The notes below the pieces were generated by a model, which was not told where the DNA came from, made no database searches, and saw only the letters and a list, made by a program, of their open reading frames with translations. Below are positions 32,415-41,145 of a stretch of 45,774 nucleotides of DNA, piece by piece. Within the stretch, counting starts at the first letter, position 1; each line of letters begins with the position of its first letter. The position numbers and the translations under genes are program-made. Origin of the DNA: CAYGZM01 sp964354365 (GTDB taxonomy: Bacteria > Planctomycetota > Phycisphaerae > Sedimentisphaerales > Anaerobacaceae); NCBI GenBank assembly GCA_964354365.1, contig CAYGZM010000011.1, positions 1 through 45,774 on the forward strand. Reading direction: 5' to 3'.

Positions 32415-33005
32415 ATGATCAAAATCTCCCCGAGAAAGATCAAAGGAAAGTGGGATGACGGGTATGCCTTGGATTTTCACACGGTTACCAGCGACTATGT
32501 CGGGGATGACGAATATGGCCATCCTCAGTACGCCACTACCCGTACAGATATGGGCGAACTCCTGTACCGGCCGAAGTACAAAAGAGACACATCGGTCATA
32601 GACCCGATCGTCACAACAGCAGGTAATTTTGTCAGAGCCAAGCCATGGCAAATAGATTTACTCATTCCAGTTCCTGCCTCCCGCCCTCGCACTTTTCAGC
32701 CGGTCCTTGCTTTGGCAAAACGACTGGCCGAGGATCTCAAGGTCGCATTTTGCGGTGGCTGCGTGGCAAAAGTTAGGGATATTCCGGAGTTGAAAAATAT
32801 ATTCGACTTTGCCGAGCGCACGAAGCTGTTAAATGGCGCTTTCCAAGTGGACCACGCTAAGGTTGAAGGCAACCACGTCCTATTATTTGATGATCTATAC
32901 CGCTCCGGTGCTACACTGAATGCTGTGTCGTCTGAACTCATGAGATCCGGAAGGCCTGCGAGCATTTGCGCACTTGCGCTAACAATGACACGGAGACATC
33001 GATGA
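32415..33005 (+). CDS. Phosphoribosyltransferase-like protein (ComF-like)
   Basis: This 196-residue protein has a PRPP-binding motif VLLFDDLYRSGAT at 155-167, the two-acid, small-residue loop of type I phosphoribosyltransferases. Upstream are DLLIPVPASRPRTFQPVLAL (81-100), as in ComF-type proteins, and an NIFDFAERTKLLNGAF stretch like the ComF 'RxxNVxGAF' region. The N-terminal 75 residues (with GYALDFHTVTSDYVGDDEYG) replace the usual ComF zinc finger and are unfamiliar. The start is the ATG at 32415 with GAGGACGAGA ahead. Its stop overlaps the next ATG (ATGA). It probably makes or breaks a nucleotide-ribose bond together with its SLOG partner (inference). Confidence 0.75.
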   Translation: MIKISPRKIKGKWDDGYALDFHTVTSDYVGDDEYGHPQYATTRTDMGELLYRPKYKRDTSVIDPIVTTAGNFVRAKPWQIDLLIPVPASRPRTFQPVLALAKRLAEDLKVAFCGGCVAKVRDIPELKNIFDFAERTKLLNGAFQVDHAKVEGNHVLLFDDLYRSGATLNAVSSELMRSGRPASICALALTMTRRHR

Positions 33006-33553
33006 AAAAGGTGGTATTCGGCGGCTCTCGGACGTTGGGAAAGCTCAACAAAGCAATTAGACAGCATGCCGACAACCTAATGGCCAAAATGTGCCTCGTG
33101 CTTGTTGGGGATGCTAACGGGGCAGACCGGGCAATGCAGGAATATTTAGCCAAGAAAACCTACCCTCATGTGCTTGTCTTCTGCGCGGGAAACACCTGTA
33201 GGAACAATATAGGCAGATGGAAAACTCGTTTTGTGCCGAGTAACAGAGCACACAGGGATTTCCGACACTACGTGATCCGTGACACAGAAATGATCAAAGA
33301 AGCAGATTATGGATTTATGGTATGGGATGGAAAGAGTAAGGGCACACTTAATAATATTGTCAGTCTCGTGCAGATAGATAAGCCCGTACTAGTCTACCTC
33401 TCACCCAAGAAAACATTTCTAACGCTCAAGTCTAACCGCGACATTGTTGATCTGCTATCACTGTGTGACCGCAAGGCCATGGAGCTGCTCGAGAATTCGT
33501 TGGGAATAAGTCACCGGATCCGCCCTGAGCAATTACAGTTTAATTTCACCTGA
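33002..33553 (+). CDS. SLOG-fold nucleotide-binding protein, partner of the PRTase
   Basis: This 183-residue protein begins KKVVFGGSRTLGKL, the first strand and glycine loop of a SLOG/YspA-like Rossmann fold. It continues with LVLVGDANGADRAMQEYLA, the second signature where GxxxGAD-like residues bind a nucleotide sugar or ribose, then EADYGFMVWDGKSKGTLNNI and a third strand with KPVLVYLS. Such SLOG proteins sense or process nucleotide signals, and several clades occur in antiviral systems. The ATG overlaps the PRTase stop by four bases, indicating a dedicated pair. Both genes look lower in GC than the flanks. Confidence 0.75.
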   Translation: MKKVVFGGSRTLGKLNKAIRQHADNLMAKMCLVLVGDANGADRAMQEYLAKKTYPHVLVFCAGNTCRNNIGRWKTRFVPSNRAHRDFRHYVIRDTEMIKEADYGFMVWDGKSKGTLNNIVSLVQIDKPVLVYLSPKKTFLTLKSNRDIVDLLSLCDRKAMELLENSLGISHRIRPEQLQFNFT

Positions 33554-33745
33554 TGGACGCTCCTATTGAACTACGAAAATCCTGCCTTTAACCAACTCTT
33601 TGCCAACTTCAAGAAGGTGCTTCCCGCTTCAATCCCGATCCGGCTGCCGTCAAACTCGAGACAAAAGCGAATCCGGCAGGTGCCGGCCCGCGTCCTTGAA
33701 TCGCCGATTTGCACGCAAAACGAGCCGCAGCGTGGGATTTTGTCC

Positions 33746-33774
33746 TTGACACCACGCGTGGGCTTCGCTAAAAG
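33746..33774 (+). promoter_or_regulatory. Candidate promoter for the DUF4870 gene
   Basis: TTGACA (33746-33751), 17-base spacer, TAAAAG (33769-33774). The region 33554-33821 otherwise shows no gene I can support. Confidence 0.4.
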
Positions 33775-33821
33775 GGAAGACGTGTCAGGTCAAAGAAAAC
33801 CTTTTTGAAGGGGGCCAGACT

Positions 33822-34241
33822 ATGGCAAATAAGGATGAACCTTCCCAGAAACCGCAGAATCCCACGAGCGAAGGGTCAGCCGCATCACCCGTTCAGCAAG
33901 TCAGCAAGAAGGCCCGTCAGTGGGCTATGTTCTGCCACATCGCAGGATTGGCCTGGATGGTATGGTGGCTGATGCCGGTCATAGGCGGGGTAATCGGCAC
34001 CTTGATTATCTGGCAGGTCAAGAAGGACGACGACCCATTCATCGACCAGCACGGTAAGCGGGCGTTCAACTTTCAGCTTTCGATGCTGATATATTGCCTG
34101 GCACTTTGCATTACGGTCATCGGCGTCTTCCTTGCGCCCGTTGTCGGCATTCTGGACATCGTCTTTACGATCATCGCCGCCATCAGGGCCAGCGACGGCA
34201 AGGACTATCAGTATCCATTGACCATTCCGTTCATAAAGTGA
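33822..34241 (+). CDS. DUF4870 family membrane protein
   Basis: This 139-residue protein has a polar, Ser/Pro-rich start (1-30), then three hydrophobic segments (about 37-63, 82-101, 104-125). Between them are the DUF4870 hallmarks: WAMFCHIAGLAWM, VIGTLIIWQVKKDDDPFIDQ and HGKRAFNFQLSMLIY. The function of the family is not known to me. GAAGGGGG precedes the ATG. Confidence 0.85.
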   Translation: MANKDEPSQKPQNPTSEGSAASPVQQVSKKARQWAMFCHIAGLAWMVWWLMPVIGGVIGTLIIWQVKKDDDPFIDQHGKRAFNFQLSMLIYCLALCITVIGVFLAPVVGILDIVFTIIAAIRASDGKDYQYPLTIPFIK

Positions 34242-34330
34242 GGGCTGTCCGGCTCTTCGAAGGTCGGCGGCGCGTTCGCAGCGTTCTGTGCAAGCCGCTT
34301 TTTCTGCAGGGCAAGTGATTCGGCGCCTCT

Positions 34331-34672
34331 ATGAGATTCGCAATCAAGCTGCTTATCAGTTTGTGCGTTATTGCCTTGTGCACTCAGCTCGGGCGCAAGC
34401 TGCCGTCGCTTGCCGGCCTGATTGCCGCAATGCCCCTGACCAGCCTCATAGTGCTGCTCTGGCTGTACACGGATGACCCCGGCAACGCTGAGCTATTAGC
34501 CAACTACACAAAAGGGGCCTTGTTCGGCATTGTGCCGACCATTCTGTTCTTCATAGTTGCCTTTATATGTTTTCGCAGGCACCTGCCGTTATGGATAGTG
34601 CTTTGCGCGAGCTTTGCCGTCTGGCTCGCAGGGGCGGCAGTCCATCAATTGCTGCTGAGCAAGCCGAATTGA
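34331..34672 (+). CDS. DUF3147-like small membrane protein
   Basis: This 113-residue, almost wholly hydrophobic protein has four predicted membrane helices and the family-like motif LAGLIAAMPLTSLIVLLWLY. It resembles DUF3147 proteins, whose role is unknown. The ribosome site is weak. It follows the DUF4870 gene by 89 bases and precedes a sulfatase gene by 48 bases, on the same strand. Confidence 0.7.
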   Translation: MRFAIKLLISLCVIALCTQLGRKLPSLAGLIAAMPLTSLIVLLWLYTDDPGNAELLANYTKGALFGIVPTILFFIVAFICFRRHLPLWIVLCASFAVWLAGAAVHQLLLSKPN

Positions 34673-34720
34673 CTGATTGATTTGCTTCTGCGATATAAAG
34701 AATTTGGAGGACGTTGTTCT

Positions 34721-36103
34721 ATGAAATCAAAAATGAGCCGACGTGAATTCATCAAAATAGCGGGGGCCAGCGCAGCATTGCTCAGCCTGTCGGGCTGCAT
34801 CAGCCCGCGCGCGGCTGGCGGCGATAAGGCCCCTGCGAAGAGACCCAGCTTCGTCATCATATTCTGCGATGATTTAGGCTACGGCGACCTCGGCATCTAC
34901 GGGCATCCGACGATTCGCACGCCTAACATCGACCGGATGGCGGCGGAGGGGCAGAAGTGGACCAATTTCTACGCGGCCGCGAGCGTCTGCACGCCCAGCC
35001 GGGCCGCGCTGCTGACCGGCCGCCTGCCGATCCGCAGCGGTATGTGCAGCGACAAAAGGCGGGTGCTCTTCCCCGATTCGGCGGGAGGCCTGCCGCAAAG
35101 CGAAGTCACCATCGCAGAAGCTCTCAAGGACGCCAGCTACGCCACCGGGTGCATCGGCAAGTGGCACTTGGGGCATCTGCCGCAGTACCTGCCCACTCGC
35201 CACGGTTTCGACTCCTACTTCGGCGTCCCGTACAGCAACGATATGAAGCCGACGCCCCTTATGGATAATGAAAAGACCGTCGAAGAGCCTGCCGACCAGA
35301 CCACTCTTACAAAACGCTATACGGAAAAGGCGATTGGCTTTATCGAGCGAAATAAGAACAAGCCGTTCTTCCTGTACTTCGCCCATACCTTTCCGCACGT
35401 CCCTCTATTCGCCTCGCGGACATTCAAGGATAAAAGTCCTCGCGGCCTGTACGGCGACGTCGTGGAGGAGCTCGACTGGAGCGTCGGGCGGGTACTGGAT
35501 ACTCTGCGCCGCCTCAAGCTCGCCGAGAATACGCTCGTGCTGTTCACCAGCGACAACGGTCCGTGGCTCACCCAGAAGCTCAATGGCGGCTCGGCCGGCC
35601 TGCTGCGCGAGGGCAAGGGCTGCACCTTCGATGGCGGGATGCGTGAGCCCTTTATCGCGTGGTGGCCGGGCCGAATCAAAGCGGGCCGGACAATCCAGGA
35701 TATTGGCAGCACGCTCGACTTCCTGCCGACTATCCTTTCGCTGGCTGGGGCCGAGACTCCAACCGACCGCGTGCTCGACGGCGTGGATATCTCGCCCGCC
35801 CTATTAGGCGCAGGACCCAGTCCACGCAACGTGATGTTTTTCTACCGCGGCGCAAAGCTCTATGCCGTCCGCAAAGGCCAATACAAGGCCCACTATATCA
35901 CCAGGTCGGCCTACGGCAAGGACCAGGAGGCTATGCACGACCCGCCGCTGCTCTACCACCTCGGCCACGACCCGTCCGAGCATTTCGACATTGCCGAAAA
36001 AAACCCAGAGGTGCTCGCGGAAATTCGCAAGGAGGTCGCCCTGCACTTAGCGAACCTGACGCCCGGTGAGGACCAGTTGGCCAAACGCATCAGTAGCAAC
36101 TGA
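34721..36103 (+). CDS. Tat-exported sulfatase (S1 family, arylsulfatase-like)
   Basis: This 460-residue protein starts MKSKMSRREFIKIAG, a Tat signal, with lipobox LSGC at 23-26. The core begins FVIIFCDDLGYGDLGIYGHP with Asp50/Asp51. The signature CTPSRAALLTGRLP puts the formylglycine Cys at 90. GKWHLGHLPQYLP, HTFPHVPLFA, FTSDNGPW and GKGCTFDGGMREP are typical of arylsulfatase A-type and N-acetylgalactosamine-sulfatase enzymes. The frame opens upstream, but TTTGGAGG ten bases before 34721 fixes the start. It is eight bases ahead of the next sulfatase gene. Confidence 0.94.
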   Translation: MKSKMSRREFIKIAGASAALLSLSGCISPRAAGGDKAPAKRPSFVIIFCDDLGYGDLGIYGHPTIRTPNIDRMAAEGQKWTNFYAAASVCTPSRAALLTGRLPIRSGMCSDKRRVLFPDSAGGLPQSEVTIAEALKDASYATGCIGKWHLGHLPQYLPTRHGFDSYFGVPYSNDMKPTPLMDNEKTVEEPADQTTLTKRYTEKAIGFIERNKNKPFFLYFAHTFPHVPLFASRTFKDKSPRGLYGDVVEELDWSVGRVLDTLRRLKLAENTLVLFTSDNGPWLTQKLNGGSAGLLREGKGCTFDGGMREPFIAWWPGRIKAGRTIQDIGSTLDFLPTILSLAGAETPTDRVLDGVDISPALLGAGPSPRNVMFFYRGAKLYAVRKGQYKAHYITRSAYGKDQEAMHDPPLLYHLGHDPSEHFDIAEKNPEVLAEIRKEVALHLANLTPGEDQLAKRISSN

Positions 36104-36111
36104 CACACGAT

Positions 36112-37905
36112 ATGTCGCGCATGGAGGTCAAAACGAAGACTATGGAAGAGACTGCCGCCACCAAAAAAATAATCGACCGCCGTCAATTCATCAAGGCATT
36201 AGGTCTTGGAGTCGCATCGCTGGGCTTGGCCCCAGGGGCAATGCCGGGCTGCCTTGGCGCATCGCAGTCCGCGACCGCCGGGCGGAACGGAAAGCCCAAC
36301 ATAATCGTTATCATGTCGGACGATATGGGTTTCTCGGATATCGGCTGCTACGGCGGCGACATCCACACCCCCAACCTTGACAAGCTGGCCACCGGGGGTC
36401 TGCGCTTCACGCAGTTTTACAACACGGCCCGCTGCTGTCCGACCAGGGCCGCACTGCTGACCGGGCTTTACCAGCACCAGGCTGGCATCGGACACATGAC
36501 GGGCGACTCCGGCTATGACAGCTACCGAGGCGATCTGAGCGGCAACTGTGTCACTATCGCCGAGGCGCTCAAGCAGGCCGGCTACGGCACATATATGATC
36601 GGCAAGTGGCACGTGACAAAACACACCGGAAAAGACGGACCTAAAAACAACTGGCCTCTGCAGCGCGGCTTCGACAAATTCTACGGCACGATCACCGGCG
36701 GCGGCAGCTTCTACGACCCGACCACCCTCTGCCGCGACAATACCTATATCACGCCCGGCAACGACCCGGAGTACAAACCCAAAATCTTCTACTACACCGA
36801 TGCAATCAGCGACAACACTGTCGGATTCATCAAAGACCACCGCCAACACTCGCCGGACACGCCCTTCTTTGCGTACGTCGCCTACACCGCCGCCCACTGG
36901 CCGATGCACGCCCTCGAAAAGGACATCGCCAAATACAAAGGCAAATACGATAAGGGCTACGAATACTACCGCTTGCAGCGCTTCGAGCGCGCCAAAAAAA
37001 TGGGGTTAATCAGTAAGGACTGGCGGCTCAGCCCGCAGGCCGGCGACTGGGACGAGGTAAAAAATAAGGAGTGGGAGGCCCGCTGTATGGAAGTCTATGC
37101 GGCTATGGTCGATAGTATGGACCGGGGCATCGGCCGGATCGTCGCCGAGTTGAAAAGGCAAGGCGTGCTCGACAATACGCTGATTTTCTTCCTCCAGGAC
37201 AACGGCGGCTGCGCTGAGGGTATGGGGCGAGGCTCGGATGTCAACGACAAGTGGATCGGCGCGATTAAGGACCGCACGCCCATGTCCCCCGACGAGCTTC
37301 AGCCCCAAATCTGGCCGCCTATGAAGACCCGCGACGGCAGGCCGGTACGCGGCGGGCCGGACGTTATGCCGGGGCCCGCCGACACTTACATCGGCTACGG
37401 CAGAAACTGGGCGAACGTCTCCAACACGCCCTTCCGCGAGTACAAGCACTGGGTCCACGAGGGCGGAATCTCCACGCCGCTGATCGCGCACTGGCCCGCG
37501 CGGATAAAGGCGCGCGGAAAGCTTTGTCATCAGCCCGGCCATCTTATCGACATAATGGCGACCTGCGTGGACGTCGCCGCCGCCAAATACCCGACCGAAT
37601 ACAATGGGAACAAGATAACGCCGCTGGAAGGCAGGAGCCTCGCGCCTGCTTTCAACAACAAACTGATTGAGCGTGAGGCGATATACTGGGAGCACGAAGG
37701 CAACCGCGCCGTGCGAAAGGGCAAGTGGAAGCTCGTCTCCAAGCATCCCGGCGGATGGGAGCTCTACGATATGGAGGCCGACCGCACAGAGTTGAATAAC
37801 CTGGCTAATGCAAATCCGCAGAAGGTCGAAGAGCTAAAGGCTTTGTACGAAGCATGGGCCAGGCGATGCGGCGTCCAGCCCTGGCCCGTAAAGAAGCCCA
37901 AATAA
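36112..37905 (+). CDS. Tat-exported arylsulfatase (S1 family)
   Basis: This protein of up to 597 residues has an N-terminal Tat signal (DRRQFIKALG, about 22-31). The core starts NIIVIMSDDMGFSDIGCYGG. The signature is ARCCPTRAALLTG, where C108-C109-P110-T111-R112 fits C-x-P-x-R and Cys108 is the likely formylglycine site. GIGHMTGDSGYDSYRGDLSG and FLQDNGGCAEGMGRG are typical of the large arylsulfatase subfamily. An ATG at 36142 would shorten it by ten residues and keep the Tat signal; GGAGG at 36123-36127 favours neither start clearly. It forms an operon with the preceding sulfatase, probably acting on the same sulfated glycan (inference). Confidence 0.93.
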   Translation: MSRMEVKTKTMEETAATKKIIDRRQFIKALGLGVASLGLAPGAMPGCLGASQSATAGRNGKPNIIVIMSDDMGFSDIGCYGGDIHTPNLDKLATGGLRFTQFYNTARCCPTRAALLTGLYQHQAGIGHMTGDSGYDSYRGDLSGNCVTIAEALKQAGYGTYMIGKWHVTKHTGKDGPKNNWPLQRGFDKFYGTITGGGSFYDPTTLCRDNTYITPGNDPEYKPKIFYYTDAISDNTVGFIKDHRQHSPDTPFFAYVAYTAAHWPMHALEKDIAKYKGKYDKGYEYYRLQRFERAKKMGLISKDWRLSPQAGDWDEVKNKEWEARCMEVYAAMVDSMDRGIGRIVAELKRQGVLDNTLIFFLQDNGGCAEGMGRGSDVNDKWIGAIKDRTPMSPDELQPQIWPPMKTRDGRPVRGGPDVMPGPADTYIGYGRNWANVSNTPFREYKHWVHEGGISTPLIAHWPARIKARGKLCHQPGHLIDIMATCVDVAAAKYPTEYNGNKITPLEGRSLAPAFNNKLIEREAIYWEHEGNRAVRKGKWKLVSKHPGGWELYDMEADRTELNNLANANPQKVEELKALYEAWARRCGVQPWPVKKPK

Positions 37906-38089
37906 AAGTGATAGCGTAGGACAGTGCCCTGGATAGTCAATTCAAGCGACGTGATTTCTTAAACGCGCCGTGTCTTTCTGCCGGGGATAGCGATTCCTAA
38001 GCCGATGACCTCCAAAATGGTCAGGCTGTCCACAGTGGCTCTTGAACCTGAACCCCAGATGCGTTGAGCGGATGTGGGGTGACGTCAAA

Positions 38090-38108
38090 CACGGGCGGGA
38101 CGCCCGTG
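38090..38108. repeat. Palindromic repeat, GGA-loop family, upstream of smpB
   Basis: CACGGGCG, GGA, CGCCCGTG: an 8-bp stem followed by CCAC. It lies 58 bases before the smpB start. The rest of 37906-38165 shows no gene. Confidence 0.7.
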
Positions 38109-38165
38109 CCACCTGGTTCTGTTGTGCTCTTGCAAACTCCGCCTGCCGTTGCTATCATTGCCCAA

Positions 38166-38645
38166 ATGGCAAAGAAATCGAGCAAGGACCAAGGCGGTCC
38201 GGCAGCGGTCAACAAAAAGGCTTATCACAACTTCGAGCTTGTCGAGAAGTTCGAGGCGGGGCTTGAATTGCTGGGCACGGAAGTCAAGTCGCTGCGTGCC
38301 GGCCAGGCCGACCTGAGCGGCTCCTATGCGAGAATCCGTGACGGCGAGTGCTGGCTCGTCGGTGCGAGCATCGCGCAGTACCAGCAGGCCTCAATTTCAA
38401 ACCATGAGCCGATAAGAAGTAGAAAACTATTGCTCCACAAGGCCCAAATCCGCAGAATAACGACAAAGCTCGAACAACGGGGCTTCACCCTCGTGCCGCT
38501 GCGGATTTACTTCAACAACAGGGGCCTGGCAAAGGTGGAGATGGCCTTGGCCAGGGGAAAAAGACAGTATGATAAAAGGCAGACTATCAGTGAGCGCCAG
38601 CAAAAGCGCGACGTCGATAGGAGTATGAAAAAGTATCGCAGGTAA
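38166..38645 (+). CDS. smpB: SmpB, SsrA (tmRNA)-binding protein
   Basis: SmpB binds tmRNA and brings it to stalled ribosomes. The 159-residue protein shows the family core: KKAYHNFELVEKFEAGLELL, GTEVKSLRAGQADLSGSYAR, HEPIRSRKLLLHKAQI and GFTLVPLRIYFNNRGLAKVE, then the Lys/Arg-rich tail GKRQYDKRQTISERQQKRD. Upstream in-frame codons read through a palindromic repeat and are not conserved, so the ATG at 38166 is chosen, although no Shine-Dalgarno is visible. It starts a run of four same-strand genes (smpB, DUF1844, trpC, RMD1-like). Confidence 0.95.
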   Translation: MAKKSSKDQGGPAAVNKKAYHNFELVEKFEAGLELLGTEVKSLRAGQADLSGSYARIRDGECWLVGASIAQYQQASISNHEPIRSRKLLLHKAQIRRITTKLEQRGFTLVPLRIYFNNRGLAKVEMALARGKRQYDKRQTISERQQKRDVDRSMKKYRR

Positions 38646-38680
38646 TGGGAATCAACGGAATTTACTGAGGCGCATAAGTC

Positions 38681-39091
38681 ATGGCTAAAGAAGAAGCGAA
38701 TAAAGAGACAAAGATCATAATCGACGAAGACTGGAAGGCCGAAGCCCGGAAGGAAAAAGAAATCTTGGCCGCGCAGGAACAAACCGAGAAGAAAAAGCAA
38801 GAACAAACACCGCGGCACGGCCCTTTGCCCAAAGGCAACCTCCCCGCCCTTATAAGTATGCTGGCCACGCAGACGGTCTTTGCCCTGGGTCTGCTGCAGG
38901 TCGAGGGCCAGGAAGACAAAGAGCCGGACCTTGAACTGGCCAGGTACAATATCGATATGCTCGAGACCCTCGAGGGGAAAACCAAAGGCAACCTGACCAA
39001 AGCCGAGGAGAAAGCCCTCAAAGGCGCCCTCAACGAGCTGCGAATGGGCTATGTCAAAGTCGCCGAGCAGATCCAGCCGAAAACCGAATAG
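38681..39091 (+). CDS. DUF1844 domain protein
   Basis: This 136-residue protein has a charged N-terminus (1-45, many Lys and Glu) and the DUF1844 domain from about 50: LPALISMLATQTVFALGLLQ, then LELARYNIDMLETLEGKTKG and LTKAEEKALKGALNELRMGY. The function is unknown; the domain is small and helical and is common in planctomycetes and related groups. It sits between smpB and trpC, 35 bases after smpB. Confidence 0.85.
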   Translation: MAKEEANKETKIIIDEDWKAEARKEKEILAAQEQTEKKKQEQTPRHGPLPKGNLPALISMLATQTVFALGLLQVEGQEDKEPDLELARYNIDMLETLEGKTKGNLTKAEEKALKGALNELRMGYVKVAEQIQPKTE

Positions 39092-39129
39092 CGATTGCGT
39101 ATTGCCGCCCTGATAACGGATAGATTGCT

Positions 39130-39933
39130 TTGGCCAATATATTAGACAAGATCATCGCCGACAAGCGGTCGGAGGTGGAAGACCGCCGGTCGCAAAGGAG
39201 CCTTGAGCAGCTCAAGGAGTATGTCGGCGGACTCCCTAAGTGCCGCAACTTCTACAAGGCCGTGACCAAACGTAACCGGCGGGGAATAAACGTCATCGCC
39301 GAGGTCAAGAAGGCCTCGCCGTCGGCGGGCCTGATTCGCAGGGATTTCGACCCCGTTGCAATCGCTCAAGTCTATGAAAGGTGCGGCGCCGAGGCAATCA
39401 GCGTCCTGACCGATGAAAAGTATTTCCAAGGTCGGCTCGAATATATAGAGCGGATAAATCAGGCCGTTGATCTGCCCGTGATGCGAAAGGATTTTATCAT
39501 CGATATATGGCAGGTCTATGAATCCCGAGCCGCCGGCGCCGATGCAATACTGCTCATAGCCGAAGCCCTAAAGCCCGGCCAGTTGATGGACCTGATGATA
39601 ACCGCAGCGGAGCTGACGCTGACCGTCCTTCTCGAAGTCCACCAGGCCGATACGCTTTTGAGCGTCCGCAGCCTCATCGGCTTTCCCAAAAAGGGCTACA
39701 GCGTCCTCGGTATCAACAATCGCGACCTTACGACGATGCACGTCGATTTGAATACGACCAGCCGATTGGCCGAGCTGCTCGATAACACGAATGAGCTGGT
39801 CGCCGAAAGCGGAATTAAAACCCGCGCCGACATCGAGAAGCTGATGAAAGTCGGCGTCAGAGCGGTCCTCATCGGCCAAACCCTCTGCGAACACCCCGAC
39901 ATCGCTGAAAAATTCAAGGAGCTCTTCGGCTGA
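39130..39933 (+). CDS. trpC: Indole-3-glycerol phosphate synthase
   Basis: TrpC closes the indole ring in tryptophan synthesis. The 267-residue TIM barrel shows INVIAEVKKASPSAGLIRRD (the catalytic Glu/Lys and phosphate site), AISVLTDEKYFQG, VMRKDFIIDIWQVYE, LLEVHQ, LGINNRDLTT and LVAESGIKTRADI with the C-terminal phosphate loop. The start is TTG at 39130 with only a weak ribosome site. No other trp genes are in the window, so the pathway is split. Confidence 0.95.
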   Translation: MANILDKIIADKRSEVEDRRSQRSLEQLKEYVGGLPKCRNFYKAVTKRNRRGINVIAEVKKASPSAGLIRRDFDPVAIAQVYERCGAEAISVLTDEKYFQGRLEYIERINQAVDLPVMRKDFIIDIWQVYESRAAGADAILLIAEALKPGQLMDLMITAAELTLTVLLEVHQADTLLSVRSLIGFPKKGYSVLGINNRDLTTMHVDLNTTSRLAELLDNTNELVAESGIKTRADIEKLMKVGVRAVLIGQTLCEHPDIAEKFKELFG

Positions 39934-39954
39934 GAAATCTGCCGGAGGTTCATG

Positions 39955-39969
39955 CCCTTGCGGCAAGGG
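39955..39969 (+). promoter_or_regulatory. Hairpin that covers the ribosome site of the RMD1-like gene
   Basis: CCCTTG (39955-39960) pairs with CAAGGG (39964-39969) around CGG. The Shine-Dalgarno AAGGGAG (39965-39971) is largely within the stem and the ATG is at 39977, so translation could be damped or regulated. Confidence 0.45.
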
Positions 39970-39976
39970 AGCTGAA

Positions 39977-41131
39977 ATGACTACTGTCCCAACAAGATGC
40001 GATTCACCGACCGATGACTGGAACGCGGTACGCTACCGAGGCGAGGTTGCTTATATCTACGCTTACGACCTGGCATACGACATGAAACGCCAGCGCGTGG
40101 ACCATATTCTCTCACAGCCAACCAGAGACTACCTGATAGCGCCTAACAAGCGAAGCCCAAGGCAGATGTTCTTCTACCGGCCCGCGGTCGCCGAATTCCC
40201 TCCTGAGACCGGGCAGCTGGCGAACGGCCGCGAGGTCCTGATCAGGCGGAGCGTCAAACTGTTCGACATCGGCGCGATAAGTATTCAGGTTCGCATCCCG
40301 TTCGATGTCGCCTCGCTGGACGAGCTGGTGGGTTTCCATGAGGTGCAACTGGTCGGTAAGTCGCTCGACCAGCAGGTGAATGAGCTTGCCGAGCAGGTCC
40401 GCCGAGACCTCGAACCGCACTGTATTCGGCCGCTGCCGGCGCTGACCCAGAGCGAAGCTTACACCGTTTTCTGCCTGAGCGAGCCGCCGCTGCAGACCGA
40501 AGACGGCCGGCAAATCGGCGCGGAGCAATGGCTGAAAGCCAGCCACCGCAGCATCGCCGCGCTGCTCACCCAGGAGGAGGATGCGGCGCACCTGTCCGAC
40601 CAGGAGGTCACCGAATCCACAAGTCTTTATATTAGCTACTATGACCGGGATTTGGTCCTTGTTGACTGGCACTCCGCGCTGGTCGTCGGGCAGCAAGAGG
40701 CGCTTGACGACGTCCTGCACATGATCGAATTTGCCAATGTGCAGCTGGTGGAGCTTGCTGCATACGACCACATACTTGATGACGCCCTGCAGGTCTCATA
40801 CCGCGATATTTCACAGGTGGGATTTCACTCCAAACGGGAGACCCGTAAGAAACTTCGTGAGCTGCGGATCGACCTCTCGCGGCTGGACGACGAACTGTCC
40901 AACATAACGAAGTTCTTTGGGGACTGGTATCTGGCGCAAATCCACGCAAATCTGGCCCACAGGTTTCATCTCTCCGACTGGCACCGCATCGTCGATGAGA
41001 AACTCGAAACGCTTGGCAGCCTCTACCAGATTCTGCAGCAGGACAGAGCCGATTTTCTGATGTTTGTGCTCGAAGCGACCATCGTGCTGCTGTTCATCAT
41101 CGACCTGCTCTTGCTGCTCGGCAAGGCGTAG
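39977..41131 (+). CDS. RMD1/YagE (DUF155)-like membrane-anchored protein
   Basis: This 384-residue protein has a soluble body. From about 215 (LYISYYDRDLVLVDWHSALV) it resembles the RMD1/YagE (DUF155) family: a beta strand with a conserved Trp, then helices (HMIEFANVQLVELAAYDHIL, ELRIDLSRLDDELSNITKFF, WYLAQIHANLAHRF). It ends in a hydrophobic C-terminal segment (about 360-382, FVLEATIVLLFIIDLLLLLG) typical of tail-anchored RMD1 proteins. The N-terminal 200 residues are not familiar. It follows trpC by 43 bases with a hairpin over its ribosome site. Confidence 0.6.
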   Translation: MTTVPTRCDSPTDDWNAVRYRGEVAYIYAYDLAYDMKRQRVDHILSQPTRDYLIAPNKRSPRQMFFYRPAVAEFPPETGQLANGREVLIRRSVKLFDIGAISIQVRIPFDVASLDELVGFHEVQLVGKSLDQQVNELAEQVRRDLEPHCIRPLPALTQSEAYTVFCLSEPPLQTEDGRQIGAEQWLKASHRSIAALLTQEEDAAHLSDQEVTESTSLYISYYDRDLVLVDWHSALVVGQQEALDDVLHMIEFANVQLVELAAYDHILDDALQVSYRDISQVGFHSKRETRKKLRELRIDLSRLDDELSNITKFFGDWYLAQIHANLAHRFHLSDWHRIVDEKLETLGSLYQILQQDRADFLMFVLEATIVLLFIIDLLLLLGKA

Positions 41132-41145
41132 CGGCATTCGGGCGC

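Noticed and set aside
33566..33808. 80-codon open frame between the SLOG and DUF4870 genes
   Set aside because: No ribosome site, no family-like pattern, and a promoter for the next gene lies inside it.
38021..38215. Minus-strand text ending GLGIAIPGRKTRRV, like the tail of a PEP-CTERM or sorting-signal protein
   Set aside because: Only about 25 residues look right, the PEP motif is missing and no gene leads into it.
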